A DNA stretch of 64,000 nt from Purshia tridentata (Eukaryota; Streptophyta; Magnoliopsida; Rosales; Rosaceae), in assembly GCA_003254885.1 (NCBI GenBank), contig QANT01004875.1, positions 1 through 64,000 on the forward strand. Reading direction: 5' to 3'. Made by a program: the position numbers and the translations under genes. Below are positions 1-11,300 of the stretch, in pieces (position 1 is the first letter of the stretch; each line of letters starts with the position of its first letter). Under the pieces are notes generated by a model. The model made no database searches and was not told where the DNA came from. It was given only the letters and a program-made list of their open reading frames with translations.

Positions 1-2039
1 AATACATGCATTTGTAAAATGACATTGGAGTATTTTTTTTTTTTTACAAGAAGATGTCTTAATTTCAAATATCTATTTTTTTAATAAATTAAAAAGCAAT
101 GATCTCAAATTTATATCATAATTTTGGATAAATAATGTATCATTACACATGTTACTTGTTATGAAATAAATAATTCTTACGACGGACTATATATGAATCA
201 ATAAAATACTTTACACGTTATTTAACATCTAAATTTATTGTTCAAATTTTTTGAAAAAACAAAACTTACAATGCTTTATTTTGATAATACTTTTTTTTTC
301 TTCTTATTTTTAAATACGGAATAGCTAGAATGAGGCCTTAGATTAATCTCTTGATATATTTAACCTCATTCATACTCCCAATAACTCGTTTAAATTACTA
401 ACTTGTAAAAAAAAGTCTCACTCAAACTCATTTTATTTATCATCTCATTTTGTATTCAATCTAATAGATTCATCTCATACAATTTTATGACTTTGTTTTG
501 GTTCAACTTTTGACAGAGAGGGAATAAAAAATAATTAGCTCAATAAACATATCACATAAATTATTAGAAAAATGAGCAACAACGTTAAACTAAATAGTAT
601 ATTTAAGAATAATAAATTATCTTGGCCAAAAAAAAAAGAATAATAAATAATCGTCGAAGAAGAAGTAAATATGCGATGTCGAAGTTGGCTTTCCCTTTGC
701 GAAGGTGAAAAATGAATCCGCACGCGACAATGGCATTTGCATTTGCAAGCGTATCGTATAAAATATAACGTAATAGAGCTGGGCACGGAACGTGAGCTTT
801 CCGCCTACAATTTTAATTTTATATTCAAAGGAACTTAAAACATCAGAGTGTGTGTGGGTCCCACTTTGGTTCTATAATTTCTATTGCATTTGCCTTCATA
901 AGGATTTAAGAATGGCACAACAGTACATACAAGGACCAACCACGTACCTAACGCCGTTAGTTGAAAGTTTAGACTTAGCAGAGGACGTGAACGTTTCAAC
1001 CCCGATTTACGAAAACACCCACTCCTTGAGTTTTTGGTGGGAAATTACAATGAGGATGGTGAGGGACCATGTGTGTGTTGACTGTTGACTCTTTCAGCAG
1101 CTGTATTACAATTTACTTGTAAAATTAATCATTATTTAATGGTAGGAATTGTGTGATCGAATGCAATTGTTCCACGTGCCCTATTATTAGGTATATCAAG
1201 TAAGATATAATATAACGCATTTTAATATCACACTTGAACTTATATAAAATAGGTTGATTAATCAATTGCTCAGCCTCATTATTTATTTAGTCTTGAAAAT
1301 GACAATTACTTTCTTACTTTTCTACTGTTGAATTTATTCTTCGTTCTCGCACTTGTAATGAGTCAGCTCATAGGGTTGCCAATTTTTCCTTATTCGTTGC
1401 TTTTGAATCAATTGCTCTATATGTGGATAGAGTGGCTCAAATCAAATTTTCATATGAAGTTTGTCTAATATTACCCAAGTATATTAAATTAGTCATTAAT
1501 CAATATCTTCCCAAATTAAAGTGAAATATTTTGAGATATTATTTTACATCTTAATTCATGTAAAGTAGTTAAATTAAGAATAAATGGCAAAAATATATAT
1601 ATATTATTCTAATGAAAAATTATTTGGTATAATCAATATACTGCAACGTAATATAATCAATATAACCTATAAAAATATTATTAAACAAAATATTTATATT
1701 TATAAAATATAATATTAATAATATGTGTTCTATTCTAATATAGTTATCACGTGATTATATAGAATAATTTTCTCATAAATCATAATGACCCAACCAAACA
1801 ATGTTTATTATTCATCTCACTTCATCTTAGTCAAAGATAAGAGATTTGATTTTATCCATTAGAAGAATCAAAAGCACCTTAAAACATATATATATATATA
1901 TTTCAGTCCCTTTCTAAATTCTATCCCTATCAATGTATAAATTATAAAAAAAAACCAAACAAGAAAAAAATTTGGGCGGGTACTATTATAAAAAGAATAG
2001 GAATAGCTTAGTAATTTCACTGGGTACTGGACCGACATG
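1..2039. other. AT-rich intergenic DNA upstream of the JAZ gene
   Basis: No gene is supported here. Open frames at about 535-786 (-) and 792-1088 (+) are short and show no recognisable domain. The sequence is AT-rich with poly-A/T and TA runs (about 1889-1902). Two CACGTG G-box cores occur at 1173-1178 and 1748-1753. They may be distal elements of the JAZ gene, but their distance from its start makes this uncertain. Confidence 0.5.
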
Positions 2040-2175
2040 CACGCGAAAGAACGTGAACACTTTTAAACGGAAACGCGGTACTGTAAATAAATGAGAAAAC
2101 AGGGGCAAAGATGAAGTGCGCAGATGGGAACGTAAACGTGGGCGTTATTAGGTGATGGAAAGAACACGTGTTTGA
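2040..2175 (+). promoter_or_regulatory. G-box / T-G-box cluster in the JAZ promoter
   Basis: Three MYC-type sites lie within about 120 bases: AACGTG at 2050-2055, AACGTG at 2135-2140 and CACGTG at 2165-2170. They sit about 380-500 bases before the JAZ start codon. MYC2-family bHLH factors are known to bind CACGTG and AACGTG and to activate JAZ genes in a feedback loop. The motifs are visible in the sequence; their use by MYC2 is inferred. No clear TATA box was fixed, and a GA-rich stretch (about 2340-2460) is probably the 5' leader. Confidence 0.55.
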
Positions 2176-2546
2176 AATGGCAAACTGACGGTGACAGAAA
2201 TAAAATAACATCACGTCGACCTGGGAAGTTGCGAGGAACCAACCAACTACCTCAAAGCTTAAAAACACCCATATATTCCTCGTGCTTTAAATAAAAAAAT
2301 TAAAAATTAAAAATTAATAAAAAAATAGAGATAAACCTCCGTCTCAGAGGGAGATGTAGTAGATAAAGCCATAAAGGAAGATAGAACCGGAAGAAGAAGG
2401 AAGATAGATATCAGGTAGAGATTAGAACGAGAGAAGTTTGTTTCTCAGCGCGAAGATCGAGACCGTTATATTTGTCTGAGTCTTTTGAGTTTGGGTCAAA
2501 TTCAGAAATCGAATATTTGAATTTGGGTCATTTGGGTCGGGTGAGA

Positions 2547-4460
2547 ATGTCGTCGAGCTTGTCGGAAGCTGCTGCTGCGGAGAAGCCGTCGAGCTTCACT
2601 CAGACGTGTAATCTGCTGTGCCAGTACCTCAAGGAGAGAGGTACTTTGGGAGATTTAAGCCTTGACATCGCATGCAACATGCAGCAATCTAATGGTTAGC
2701 CACTTCTTCTTGTTTTTTGCTAGCTAGTCTTAATTTAGTGAGTTGTTTTTTGCTTTTCTGTTTGGCTGCTGAGAAAAAGCAGAGAAGGGAACACAAAATA
2801 ATTTCATTTTGAATTTGTGTATCTTCTGTGATAATGGTTTCTCTTAATAAAACGAAAACTTGAATTTTGATAATTTATTCTCATTTCTCATAGATTTTTG
2901 ATACGTAAATCAGCTGGATAGCCTGAATTGATTGGGCAAGAGCGCCCTTTCTAATTATTTTTGTTCATTTTAATTTGGTAAGAGTTTTTTTTTTTTAATC
3001 TCTCCGATTATGTTGGGAGAAATTTCGGTTTGTATTAAATAGAATTGGGATCTAGTCCAAATTGCTGAGTAGAGACTCCTAGTGTCCACCCGCCAGTTTA
3101 TGAAATACTAATTACCAGCCCTCTTTTCTGCTTTACTTATCAAAAGGGTTTTACAAGTTTTCTTATTCAGTTCCAAAAAATGCTTTTGATTCATTGAACT
3201 GCTGCTACTGCAGGGACCCCTGAGATGGTTCATCAGAAAGCCCCAACCATGAATTTCTTTCCATTTGTGGAAAAACCAAGGAACATGCCAGCGGCCCCTA
3301 GAGACTTTAAATCGATGGACTTGTTCCCTCAACAAGCTGGTTTTGGACCCTCTGGTCCCAGAGAAGAGCTTCCCAAGATTGCTGATTCTAGGTATGCCTA
3401 ACTGTTCCCTTCTGGTTCTGTTCTCAAATATTTACTCTATTCCTGAATCCAACTTTTGGAAATTTAAGGCGGATTCCCATGGCTAATACTTTGTGTTTGA
3501 AAATTGGAAGTGGGAGTTCTGATTGTGTTCACTTTATTGCACATGGAGGACTAGGAAGTTGTATTACCTATAGAGCTCTGTGTATTGTATGTAAATCCTT
3601 GTTAGCCTGTTGGGCTCATTCTAACTTGTTCATCATGTACCAGTGTGAAGATGCCTGCCCCAGGAGAGCCTCAAAGGTCCCCAATGACTATCTTTTATAA
3701 TGGACAAGTAATAGTGTTCGACGATTTTCCGGCTGACAAGGCAAAGGAACTCATGTTCCTAGCAAGCAAGGAAAGTACCCAGAAGGGTCAGAACCACAAC
3801 ATTCATGCTTCTAATTCATCCAAGAGCAGCAGCTGTGCCTTTGCCTCTCATTTGGGAAAGATGCCAATTAACTCCAACAATTCAGTTTCTCCAAGCTCTA
3901 ACATGTTTCCTAATTTTGGCAATCAAGCGATTCAGGAGGGCAGTCGGCCATCCCCTCGACCTGTAATTGGTGGTAATTTTTTGTGACTACTCTGTCTCCA
4001 TATCAAAGAGTGCAACAAATAACATGCTTCTCATTATGGTTTCATTTTCCATTGCAGATCTACCAATTGCAAGGAAAGCTTCACTTCACCGATTCCTAGA
4101 GAAGAGAAAGGATAGGTAGGCATCAGACGAGTCTGGCTTTGTGTATTATCATTATTTTGTGGTCTGCTATAGTTAAGTTTCCAGTTTTCTCTCTGGAGAT
4201 TTGTGCTTTCTACCATTGTATTAATGGCCAAAAGTGTGAAGGAGAAATCTTTCACAGTCAAAATTAATATTCCTTTATGCAACCTGTTTGATATACTCAG
4301 ATAAGCTTTATATTGCAGTGATGGATTAATTGATTGACCTTGTTTGCAATTTTACAGGATCAACAAGGCACCATACCAAACAAGCATCCCTGCTGCAGGC
4401 CCGGCAAAGCCAGCTGAAAGCAAGTCATGGTTAGAGTTAGCTGCTCAAAAAACCCAGTGA
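2547..4460 (+). CDS. JAZ1: JAZ1/TIFY10-type jasmonate ZIM-domain repressor, 271 aa
   Basis: Nuclear repressor of jasmonate signalling that binds MYC2-type bHLH factors and, with JA-Ile, the COI1 receptor. Exons: 2547-2694, 3214-3391, 3644-3972, 4058-4115, 4358-4460; every junction keeps frame and ends at TGA. The N-terminal region with SQ/TQTC-like and QYLKER segments resembles the cryptic MYC-interaction region of JAZ1. The ZIM domain carries [11 protein letters not shown] (about residue 118 on). The Jas motif begins [13 protein letters not shown] and ends INKAPY, the degron type of the JAZ1/2 clade. An intron splits the Jas motif after KRKDR, as is known for many JAZ genes. The ATG at 2547 was chosen because the open frame upstream of it has no ATG. 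No EAR motif is obvious, so NINJA recruitment through the ZIM domain is expected. JAZ2 is the main alternative name. Confidence 0.95.
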
Positions 4461-6000
4461 TCTGAGCTCCAGTTATATGCTTCCTTAGGCTTTTTATAGT
4501 TTAAGCCTGCTATCTTACTTTTCAATTTTGGTGGCTTTAAGCCCTTCAATTTCAATTAGCTCTATTTTTATTTATTTTAAGTGTTGGCTTGGCTCAACTG
4601 AACCTGCCATAGATCTAACTGTTGATTAATCTTAGTTTGCTGTAATTAAGCTTGTTGAAAGGAATTAAATTAAAGATAATTTTGAATTTAATAATTTATT
4701 CACTCCCTATTTCTCTCTTGATGGATGTGTGATCTCTAATAGGAGAAAAAGTATAATGTCTTGTCCAACGGTTGTTGATTGTGTTGTCTTCAAAATTTCA
4801 TCTTCATTAATTTATGTAGCCTCTTTTCTTGTTGTGGCCATATAAAGTAAGAGTAAGAGGATAATAGTTGATAAAATGCACTACTTTTTGTTCGGATATG
4901 AGTTTTCATACTGAACAACTTCGAGCATTGACCACTACCTCAAGCTCTCAACAACTCTTCTCAACTTTAATGGCAATTATCACTAGATTCATGTTACTCT
5001 AGTGGCTCACATGATAATTGACTAATTCAATTGGCCCAGTTGACTTGACACCAAACTTCAGATTCTTCATAATAGAAAGCAATGCCAATGCTGACATTTG
5101 AAATACAAATTCAAAGGAGTTGCATCCTTTTTTTTATTCCATTTAGCTGCAAAGTAATTTTAATTCAAAGTGCCAAATACTTCCAAAAAAAAAAAAACAA
5201 TAAATGCAATCTTGCTAATATAATACTTTTGAATAATGGGTTTTACACAACTTGTGCACAATCAGTTTGTGCACACTTAAAAGGCTGATAAATAAAGGGT
5301 CCTAGTAGTGTCCTATACAATGAGAGTGATGCCAAAATAGGTTTGGTTTTTTATGCCATCTTTTCTACTTATTGATGTTCAATGCACGCGGATTCAAACT
5401 TGAACACGGAAATGACATGAATTGTTTTTGTTTTCTTTGATGGGGAAGAAAAAGAGTCATGGTGTGTGAGGTTAGCTTCTTTGGCTTCTTCTTTCATACT
5501 TTCAAGAAAAGTATGCTGCAGTACAAGTAATTATATAACGCCATAATGGCAGACATCTACTTTATAAATAAGGCTCATGCACAATGCACAACTAGTCTAA
5601 TTTATATATGTAAATAAACCTTATAGGTTGGTGTACTGGCAACCACTTAGCATCTTATATCACTAATTAAAAATATATATATATATAAATATATAATATG
5701 CTTTCTTGAAAAAAATTGGTTTCACGTTGTTCACACATCTATGTCTTTCAATTTCCATTATCACTTCTATCTCACCCAGGGGAAAAAAAAAAGCAATGAA
5801 CATGAGTGGACGGAGATAAGTGTTGCCAATTTTAATATATAATTTTATTGGGCATCACATGCTATGTTGAAGGTGGTGGGCAAGTAGGCCCGGCTTTCTT
5901 TTTGACTCGTTTTGAATGGTGATTCTGTGAAATTTCTTTGCGTGTGGGACCGTGGGTCATGTGTTTGCTTGTTAGTTACCCATTTCGCATTGGCAAAAAC
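4461..6000. other. JAZ 3' UTR and intergenic DNA
   Basis: Contains the 3' untranslated region of the JAZ gene (probably to about 4700) followed by AT-rich sequence. An apparent open frame at 5082-5288 has no recognisable domain and is not called. TA-rich runs occur at about 5670-5700. I see no gene here. Confidence 0.5.
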
Positions 6001-6299
6001 TTGGGTGCACCCATGCGCATCCAGTCTTTCTTAAATTATTGTTCAATAGTGCTTAAGATCGAAATTGTTCATCTTTTATATTATCTATTAAATATTTTTT
6101 TATAAAAAATTAACTTAATCATAAATTGTTTAGTTATGCAAATATTATTGAATAAATAGATAGTATATATTTAAAAAATAATTTTTTGCAGAAATAATAT
6201 TTAATAGATGATTTAAAATATAAATGATTCTAATCTTAAACCTGCACTGACGAACGAAGATTTTGAGAGAGTGGTGGATGCGCAAGTGCACCCACCCAA
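6001..6299. mobile_element. Foldback MITE-like element, about 300 bp
   Basis: The two ends are inverted copies. The left end begins TTGGGTGCACCCATGCGCAT, and the right end read in reverse gives TTGGGTGGGTGCACTTGCGC. The similarity continues inward through TTAAGATC and a block around TCTATTAAATATT, so the whole element can fold into one long imperfect hairpin centred near 6148. It has no coding capacity. No convincing target-site duplication was found, so the superfamily and exact ends are uncertain. The divergence between the arms suggests an old insertion. Confidence 0.6.
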
Positions 6300-7029
6300 T
6301 CAGCTGCTAGATGTCCCTAGAAGCCCCCTTAAAGTGCGTTAGAGTATCCTTAAGAAATTGCCCTTTGCCATTTTCATTTGGTAAATAAATCTTGGGTGAG
6401 GGTGAGTTATGTTATGCTTGCCTTTCATATAAGTTCCAACTTTGCTCATGACTATGGGCCATGAGGCATGACCCACTTCCCAGCCCAATAGTTAGTTGGG
6501 TGGTCCTGGTTTGAGTCATTTTGGGATCATGCCTTTAATTCCCCGCAATGTCAACTAAAGCAGAGTGAGTTCAACTTTGTTATTTTCATCCTCTCTTTTT
6601 GCTTTAAACATAAACTCTCTTAAGGGTAACTGGTGTTGATATATATTGAAGTGTTGTAATTAACTACTAACCATATTTGTATATCCTATTGTAGCTATAA
6701 TTGTATCCTTATATATAGTTTTACTTCCACGAGAGATGACTAAGATGAATGAAAATCTTCCCAAACAAACTTAAGTTGGTAAGTGAGCAAAGTTGTTAAT
6801 AGGGAGATGAACTTTGAGTAACCATGAGAGATGATGTATAGTCACTGTTAAATTGAATTTGTAAGTACTCAAACTAATTAATAACTTATTAACTCAATAT
6901 ATTAAATCCAACATTTGTGTGTAATAAATGGTCATTGATACTCAAAATTTTTCTTTTAAGTGAGCAATACTTTGGTACGTGAGATCCCATATTTTTATCA
7001 CTCTACTTAGAGTATGTAACTTATTAGTG
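6300..7029. other. Intergenic DNA without a visible gene
   Basis: AT-rich sequence between two small repeat candidates. No open frame with a recognisable domain, RNA gene or promoter cluster is apparent. Confidence 0.5.
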
Positions 7030-7120
7030 AATTGGGGTTGTCTTAATTGGTTAAGGACAAAAGCTCCCCTCTACACACTTGGGTTCAAACCCTCCTCCTC
7101 TTTTGTACTAAAAAAAAAAG
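7030..7120 (+). mobile_element. tRNA-derived SINE candidate (short)
   Basis: An RNA polymerase III A-box-like string, TGTCTTAATTGG, lies at about 7039-7050 and matches 11 of 12 positions of TRGYNNARNNGG. A B-box-like GGGTTCAAACC lies at 7081-7091, at a normal spacing. The B box is followed within 20 bases by a T-rich stretch and then an A10 run at about 7111-7120. This is the layout of a tRNA-derived SINE with a very short body. It does not fold into a complete tRNA gene. No target duplication was established. Confidence 0.45.
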
Positions 7121-7729
7121 TATGTAACTTATTATTATTTGTGGTTAATTTTTTATAACACAATTACACATTTTAACTATGATAATACATGACATGTTTT
7201 GAGCATAGTAGTAGTAGTAATGTTAAATCACAGTGACCACGACAAGTGATATTCTTGGATGTGAATCATGTGATGATTGATTTGTTTACCAAATTGCATG
7301 ACTTATTATCTCATGAAAAGTATGTGCAGCCCTACATAGGCTACACAGCCTACATTCCTAATTTGCTATTATTTTATATAGAATTTATTATGTATAACCG
7401 ATAAACCACTATGTAACATACCAAATTTAACGTGTAAGGATATTATTGGACTATATGTTTATTTGTGTAAGATATAATATTAATAATAACTACCCTATTA
7501 TGACACATATATTGATTATACCACATGGTAGTGTATGGTTACACAAAAAACTCTCCATTTTATATGAGTGAACCTTTAATTTCCCTCTCTACTGGAAAGT
7601 CAAACAAAACGATCATCTCTCTATTGAAGTGGACAAAGTATTAGTTGTGCTGAACCACCAAACCCTCCTGTCTCATCTTATCTATATGAGAATTAAAAAC
7701 CCACCAATGAAGTCAACACAATTGAGCCC
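7121..7729. other. Intergenic DNA without a visible gene
   Basis: AT-rich sequence lying between the SINE candidate and the UBP1 promoter. I see no gene, RNA or clear repeat in it. Confidence 0.45.
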
Positions 7730-8250
7730 GTCACTTCGGCCCACTCTTTACAGGCCCAATCAAAGCCCAATTCTGTGAAGAAGACTATGGGCTTAGGTTT
7801 ACCGTTGATGACATAATAGTTCGTTGCTCCAACTCCAAACGGTCTAATTACAATTGGGCCCGTCTATCTGGAAAATTGGTTTCTTTTGGGCCCATCCTAT
7901 GAACCCAAAGCTTGGCCCAATTGAGCGTAATTACTTTTCCGATAATGCCATTATACCCTCAATTGTTTCAATATTTCCTTATAATGTTAGCTAAAAACAA
8001 AAAAGGAATATAAATTATAAAAATCAGCAGAGAGATAAAAGGCAGAGACCGCCTACTCTTTCTCATTTCTCATCTTTTGCCTTTTCCTTCCCATCTTTCC
8101 CTCCTCTTCGAGAGGGTTTTTATTTATTTTTTCGTTTTTTTTTTTTCGTTTTTCATTTTCCTTTTTTTCATCATCATCTTCTTCCTTTTTTTGGCCTATA
8201 ATTAAATTCCATTTTCGTCTTCGTATTCCCTGAAACCCTAACCCTAAAAT
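7730..8250 (+). promoter_or_regulatory. UBP1 promoter: Site II (TGGGCY) cluster and telo-box
   Basis: GGCCCA/TGGGCC-type Site II cores recur between about 7738 and 7920, in both orientations (for example GGCCCAATC, TTGGGCCCGTC, TTGGGCCCATCC and TTGGCCCAATT). A double telo-box, AACCCTAACCCTAAA, lies at about 8234-8248 just upstream of the start codon. Site II and telo-boxes together are known in plant promoters of growth-linked housekeeping genes such as those for the translation machinery. This suits a general RNA-binding protein. A pyrimidine-rich stretch at 8055-8170 is probably the 5' leader. Confidence 0.55.
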
Positions 8251-8317
8251 TCCACAATCATTCGAATAAATCCCAAATTCTCCTCTGCCCGTCTCTCCGT
8301 GTCGTGTGTGGAAGAGG

Positions 8318-11300
8318 ATGCAGCAGCAGCAGCAGCAGCAGAGGCTTAAACAACAACAAGCCATGATGCAGCAGTCGATGTATCAACACCCTGCTCTCTT
8401 AGCCGCCCCACAGGTTCTTATTTTCGCAGTCTCTCACTCTCTCTTAATAATTTTTTGGTTTAATTTTGGTGTACATGTTTTTCCATTCGTTGGAAGTTTC
8501 TGATGGGTCAAAATTTGATTTGTAATTGTAGTGTTAGACTTCGGTAATTTGGGGAAATGTTTGACAAAATGTTGGTTTGTTTCGATTGAAAAGTATCTGT
8601 TTTACGGGATCCCAAAGATTGATTTCTTACCACAAATGTTTATTTTCTGGGGCCTTTGTTGGAATTATTCAAGTTAATCTGCCATTGGTTTTGTTGTTGA
8701 AAACTTGGTTACAATTGTGCTTGTCTTAAGCTGTATTCCTTTTTGTACTATTGTTTTAATTTTTTTTATTATGGATAGATAAATTGTCTGAACTAATTGT
8801 TATATGTATAAGATGACAAAATTCTACTATTTGGGAATTTGTAGCTTTTCCTGTTTCTTCTTACTTCCTCCTTTCTGTTATTTTAATTATCTTTCGAGGG
8901 CATGCTAAGTGTGCGTAATGAACAGAAGAAACAAGATCAGTTTCAGCTAATAACCATTCCCCGTTAAGCATAAACTTTGCTACTACCATCTCTAATAATT
9001 CTATGTGCGTTTTCCTGTCAGAGAGAAAAAAAGTCTATGTACGTTCATTTAACTATGTGGATGGGCTTCTTATGCTACAGATATGTATTAAATCTTATCT
9101 TAAGCCTGCCAGGATAGGTTGAAGAATGATAGGGGTTTCTGCTATGTTATAGATTTCTCATTTTCTGTCAGTATATTGAATATTTGCAAGTCTCGAAATC
9201 TGTGGTTTTTGTACCCACCTTTTTGTTTGCGTATACATCTCTTTAAGTATTTGTGAGGAGTGTAAATATATTACTTTAGGGTTTTTTCTTTTCTTTCTTT
9301 TGCTTGCTTTTTTTACATTTTTATTTTGCAGATAGAGCCTATCTTGAGTGGAAATCTGCCTCCTGGGTTTGATTCAAGTACATGCCGCAGTGTGTGAGTG
9401 TTTGTATAGATATTTTTCCCCTTTTTTTTTCTTTTTTGTTTATTTTATTTTCACATCTAGGTTTCTTTGAACTGAGTGAAAAGTTTGTTATGTTGGCTGC
9501 AACATTTAGTTTTTACATTAATGAATACAGTGCTATTCTACCAATAATAGACTGCACGTGCATCGATGCTCGAAGCACAATTGTCTTTTCTGCTATGTGC
9601 ATCGATACTCGAAGCACAATTGCTTTTTCTGCTATATATATATAATGAGTCCTTGTATGTTTGATACCTTTATAATTGTAGGTAGATTGCATTTTCAGTC
9701 TTACTATCAAATTGTACGATATAATTTTTTTTATTCATGGGAAAATGTAGGTATGTTGGAAACATTCATCCACAGGTTACTGAACCCCTTCTTCAAGAAG
9801 TTTTCTCTAGTACTGGTCCACTTGAAGGATGCAAGCTCATAAGGAAAGACAAGGTGTGTTTATTCTTACATATTTTATATGTTTTTCTTTGGATGGGGAG
9901 GTTGGGAACTTAGGTCAGATGATAGGAACATAGGATCTTTTTAGTGCCTTGAGAAATTCTATCGGTTTGTTTTATTTTTGTATAATTTATGGCTTCATAT
10001 GTTTAAATTTTGATGTTCATAAATTTTGGTAATTTGCATTAGAGACCTTTGAGTTTCTCATTATAGTTGCTACTTACATAGCTACAATGTATACTTTATG
10101 CAGTCATCCTACGGATTTGTTGACTACTTTGATCGTAGGTCAGCTGCCCTTGCTATTGTGACTCTCAATGGCAGGCATCTGTAAGTATTAATCTTAAAAG
10201 AATCATGGTTGATTTTTTTTTTCTCATTCCTTGTCTCAGTATGTTATTTGTTCAGGTTTGGGCAGCCAATTAAAGTTAATTGGGCATATGCAAGTAGTCA
10301 GAGAGAGGACACATCAGGTTTGTATATGCATCAGTGTTTAGATAGTGATTTTGTTACTTTACAAATTTTCATTGCTTATGCTATGTTATTTTGGCATGCA
10401 GGTCATTTTAATATTTTTGTTGGTGATCTTAGCCCCGAGGTTACTGATGCTACATTGTATGCATGCTTTTCTGCTTTTCCCAGTTGTTCGTAAGTTCCAT
10501 TTCCTTGTTTTCTGTTGTTATGTTGATGTGTTTTGATTCATATAGCCTTTTCTGTTGGATTCCAGAAGTATTTCTACTTGAAAACAGGCTCAGCTGTTAT
10601 AACTTGAGAATAACTTGACCTGATTTCTGGTTACAGAGATGCAAGAGTTATGTGGGACCAGAAAACTGGGCGTTCAAGGGGTTTTGGGTTTGTTTCATTC
10701 CGAAGTCAGCAGGTACTGAAATAGTAATATTAAACATGTCCTTCCTCTTATCTTTGTTTTTATTTTTTCTTTTAGCACTTTATTTGTTGGTTGGGTTCAC
10801 GTTATGATAGTTTCATTTGTTGTTTTTTGCTTAGGATGCCCAAAGTGCGATAAATGACTTAAGTGGTAAGACAATGTGCATTTAATGTAACTACATATTA
10901 CCAAGTGCTATAACTATATAACTAAGAGTGGTGTTTCATTCCTTCTAGCTGTTAGTTTTTAGAGTCTCTAACTGTTAAAGTTGACATTTCAGGAAAGTGG
11001 CTTGGAAGTAGACAGATTCGGTGTAACTGGGCCACAAAAGGTGCTACTTCCAATGATGACAAGCAGAGTTCTGATTCTAAAAGTGTTGTAGACCTGACAA
11101 ATGGAACATCAGGTGAGCTTCTCTGTCAGTGCTAAAACAAGTTTTTATTGTTGCCTTGTAGTTGTGGAAGTAAAATTGTTTTTTTTTTTAAGCTTTCATT
11201 TTTCATTTTTCCTTTTGATTGGATGTTAATATCCTTGATTCTGATGGTGGGTGTAGCTCTTGTAATTGTGAATCTTGATATTTGGGTTGTTGTGTAGCAA

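Noticed and set aside
8053-8364. Cys-rich frame on the minus strand at the UBP1 start
   Set aside because: It is antisense to the pyrimidine-rich leader and the CAG repeat of UBP1, with no domain.
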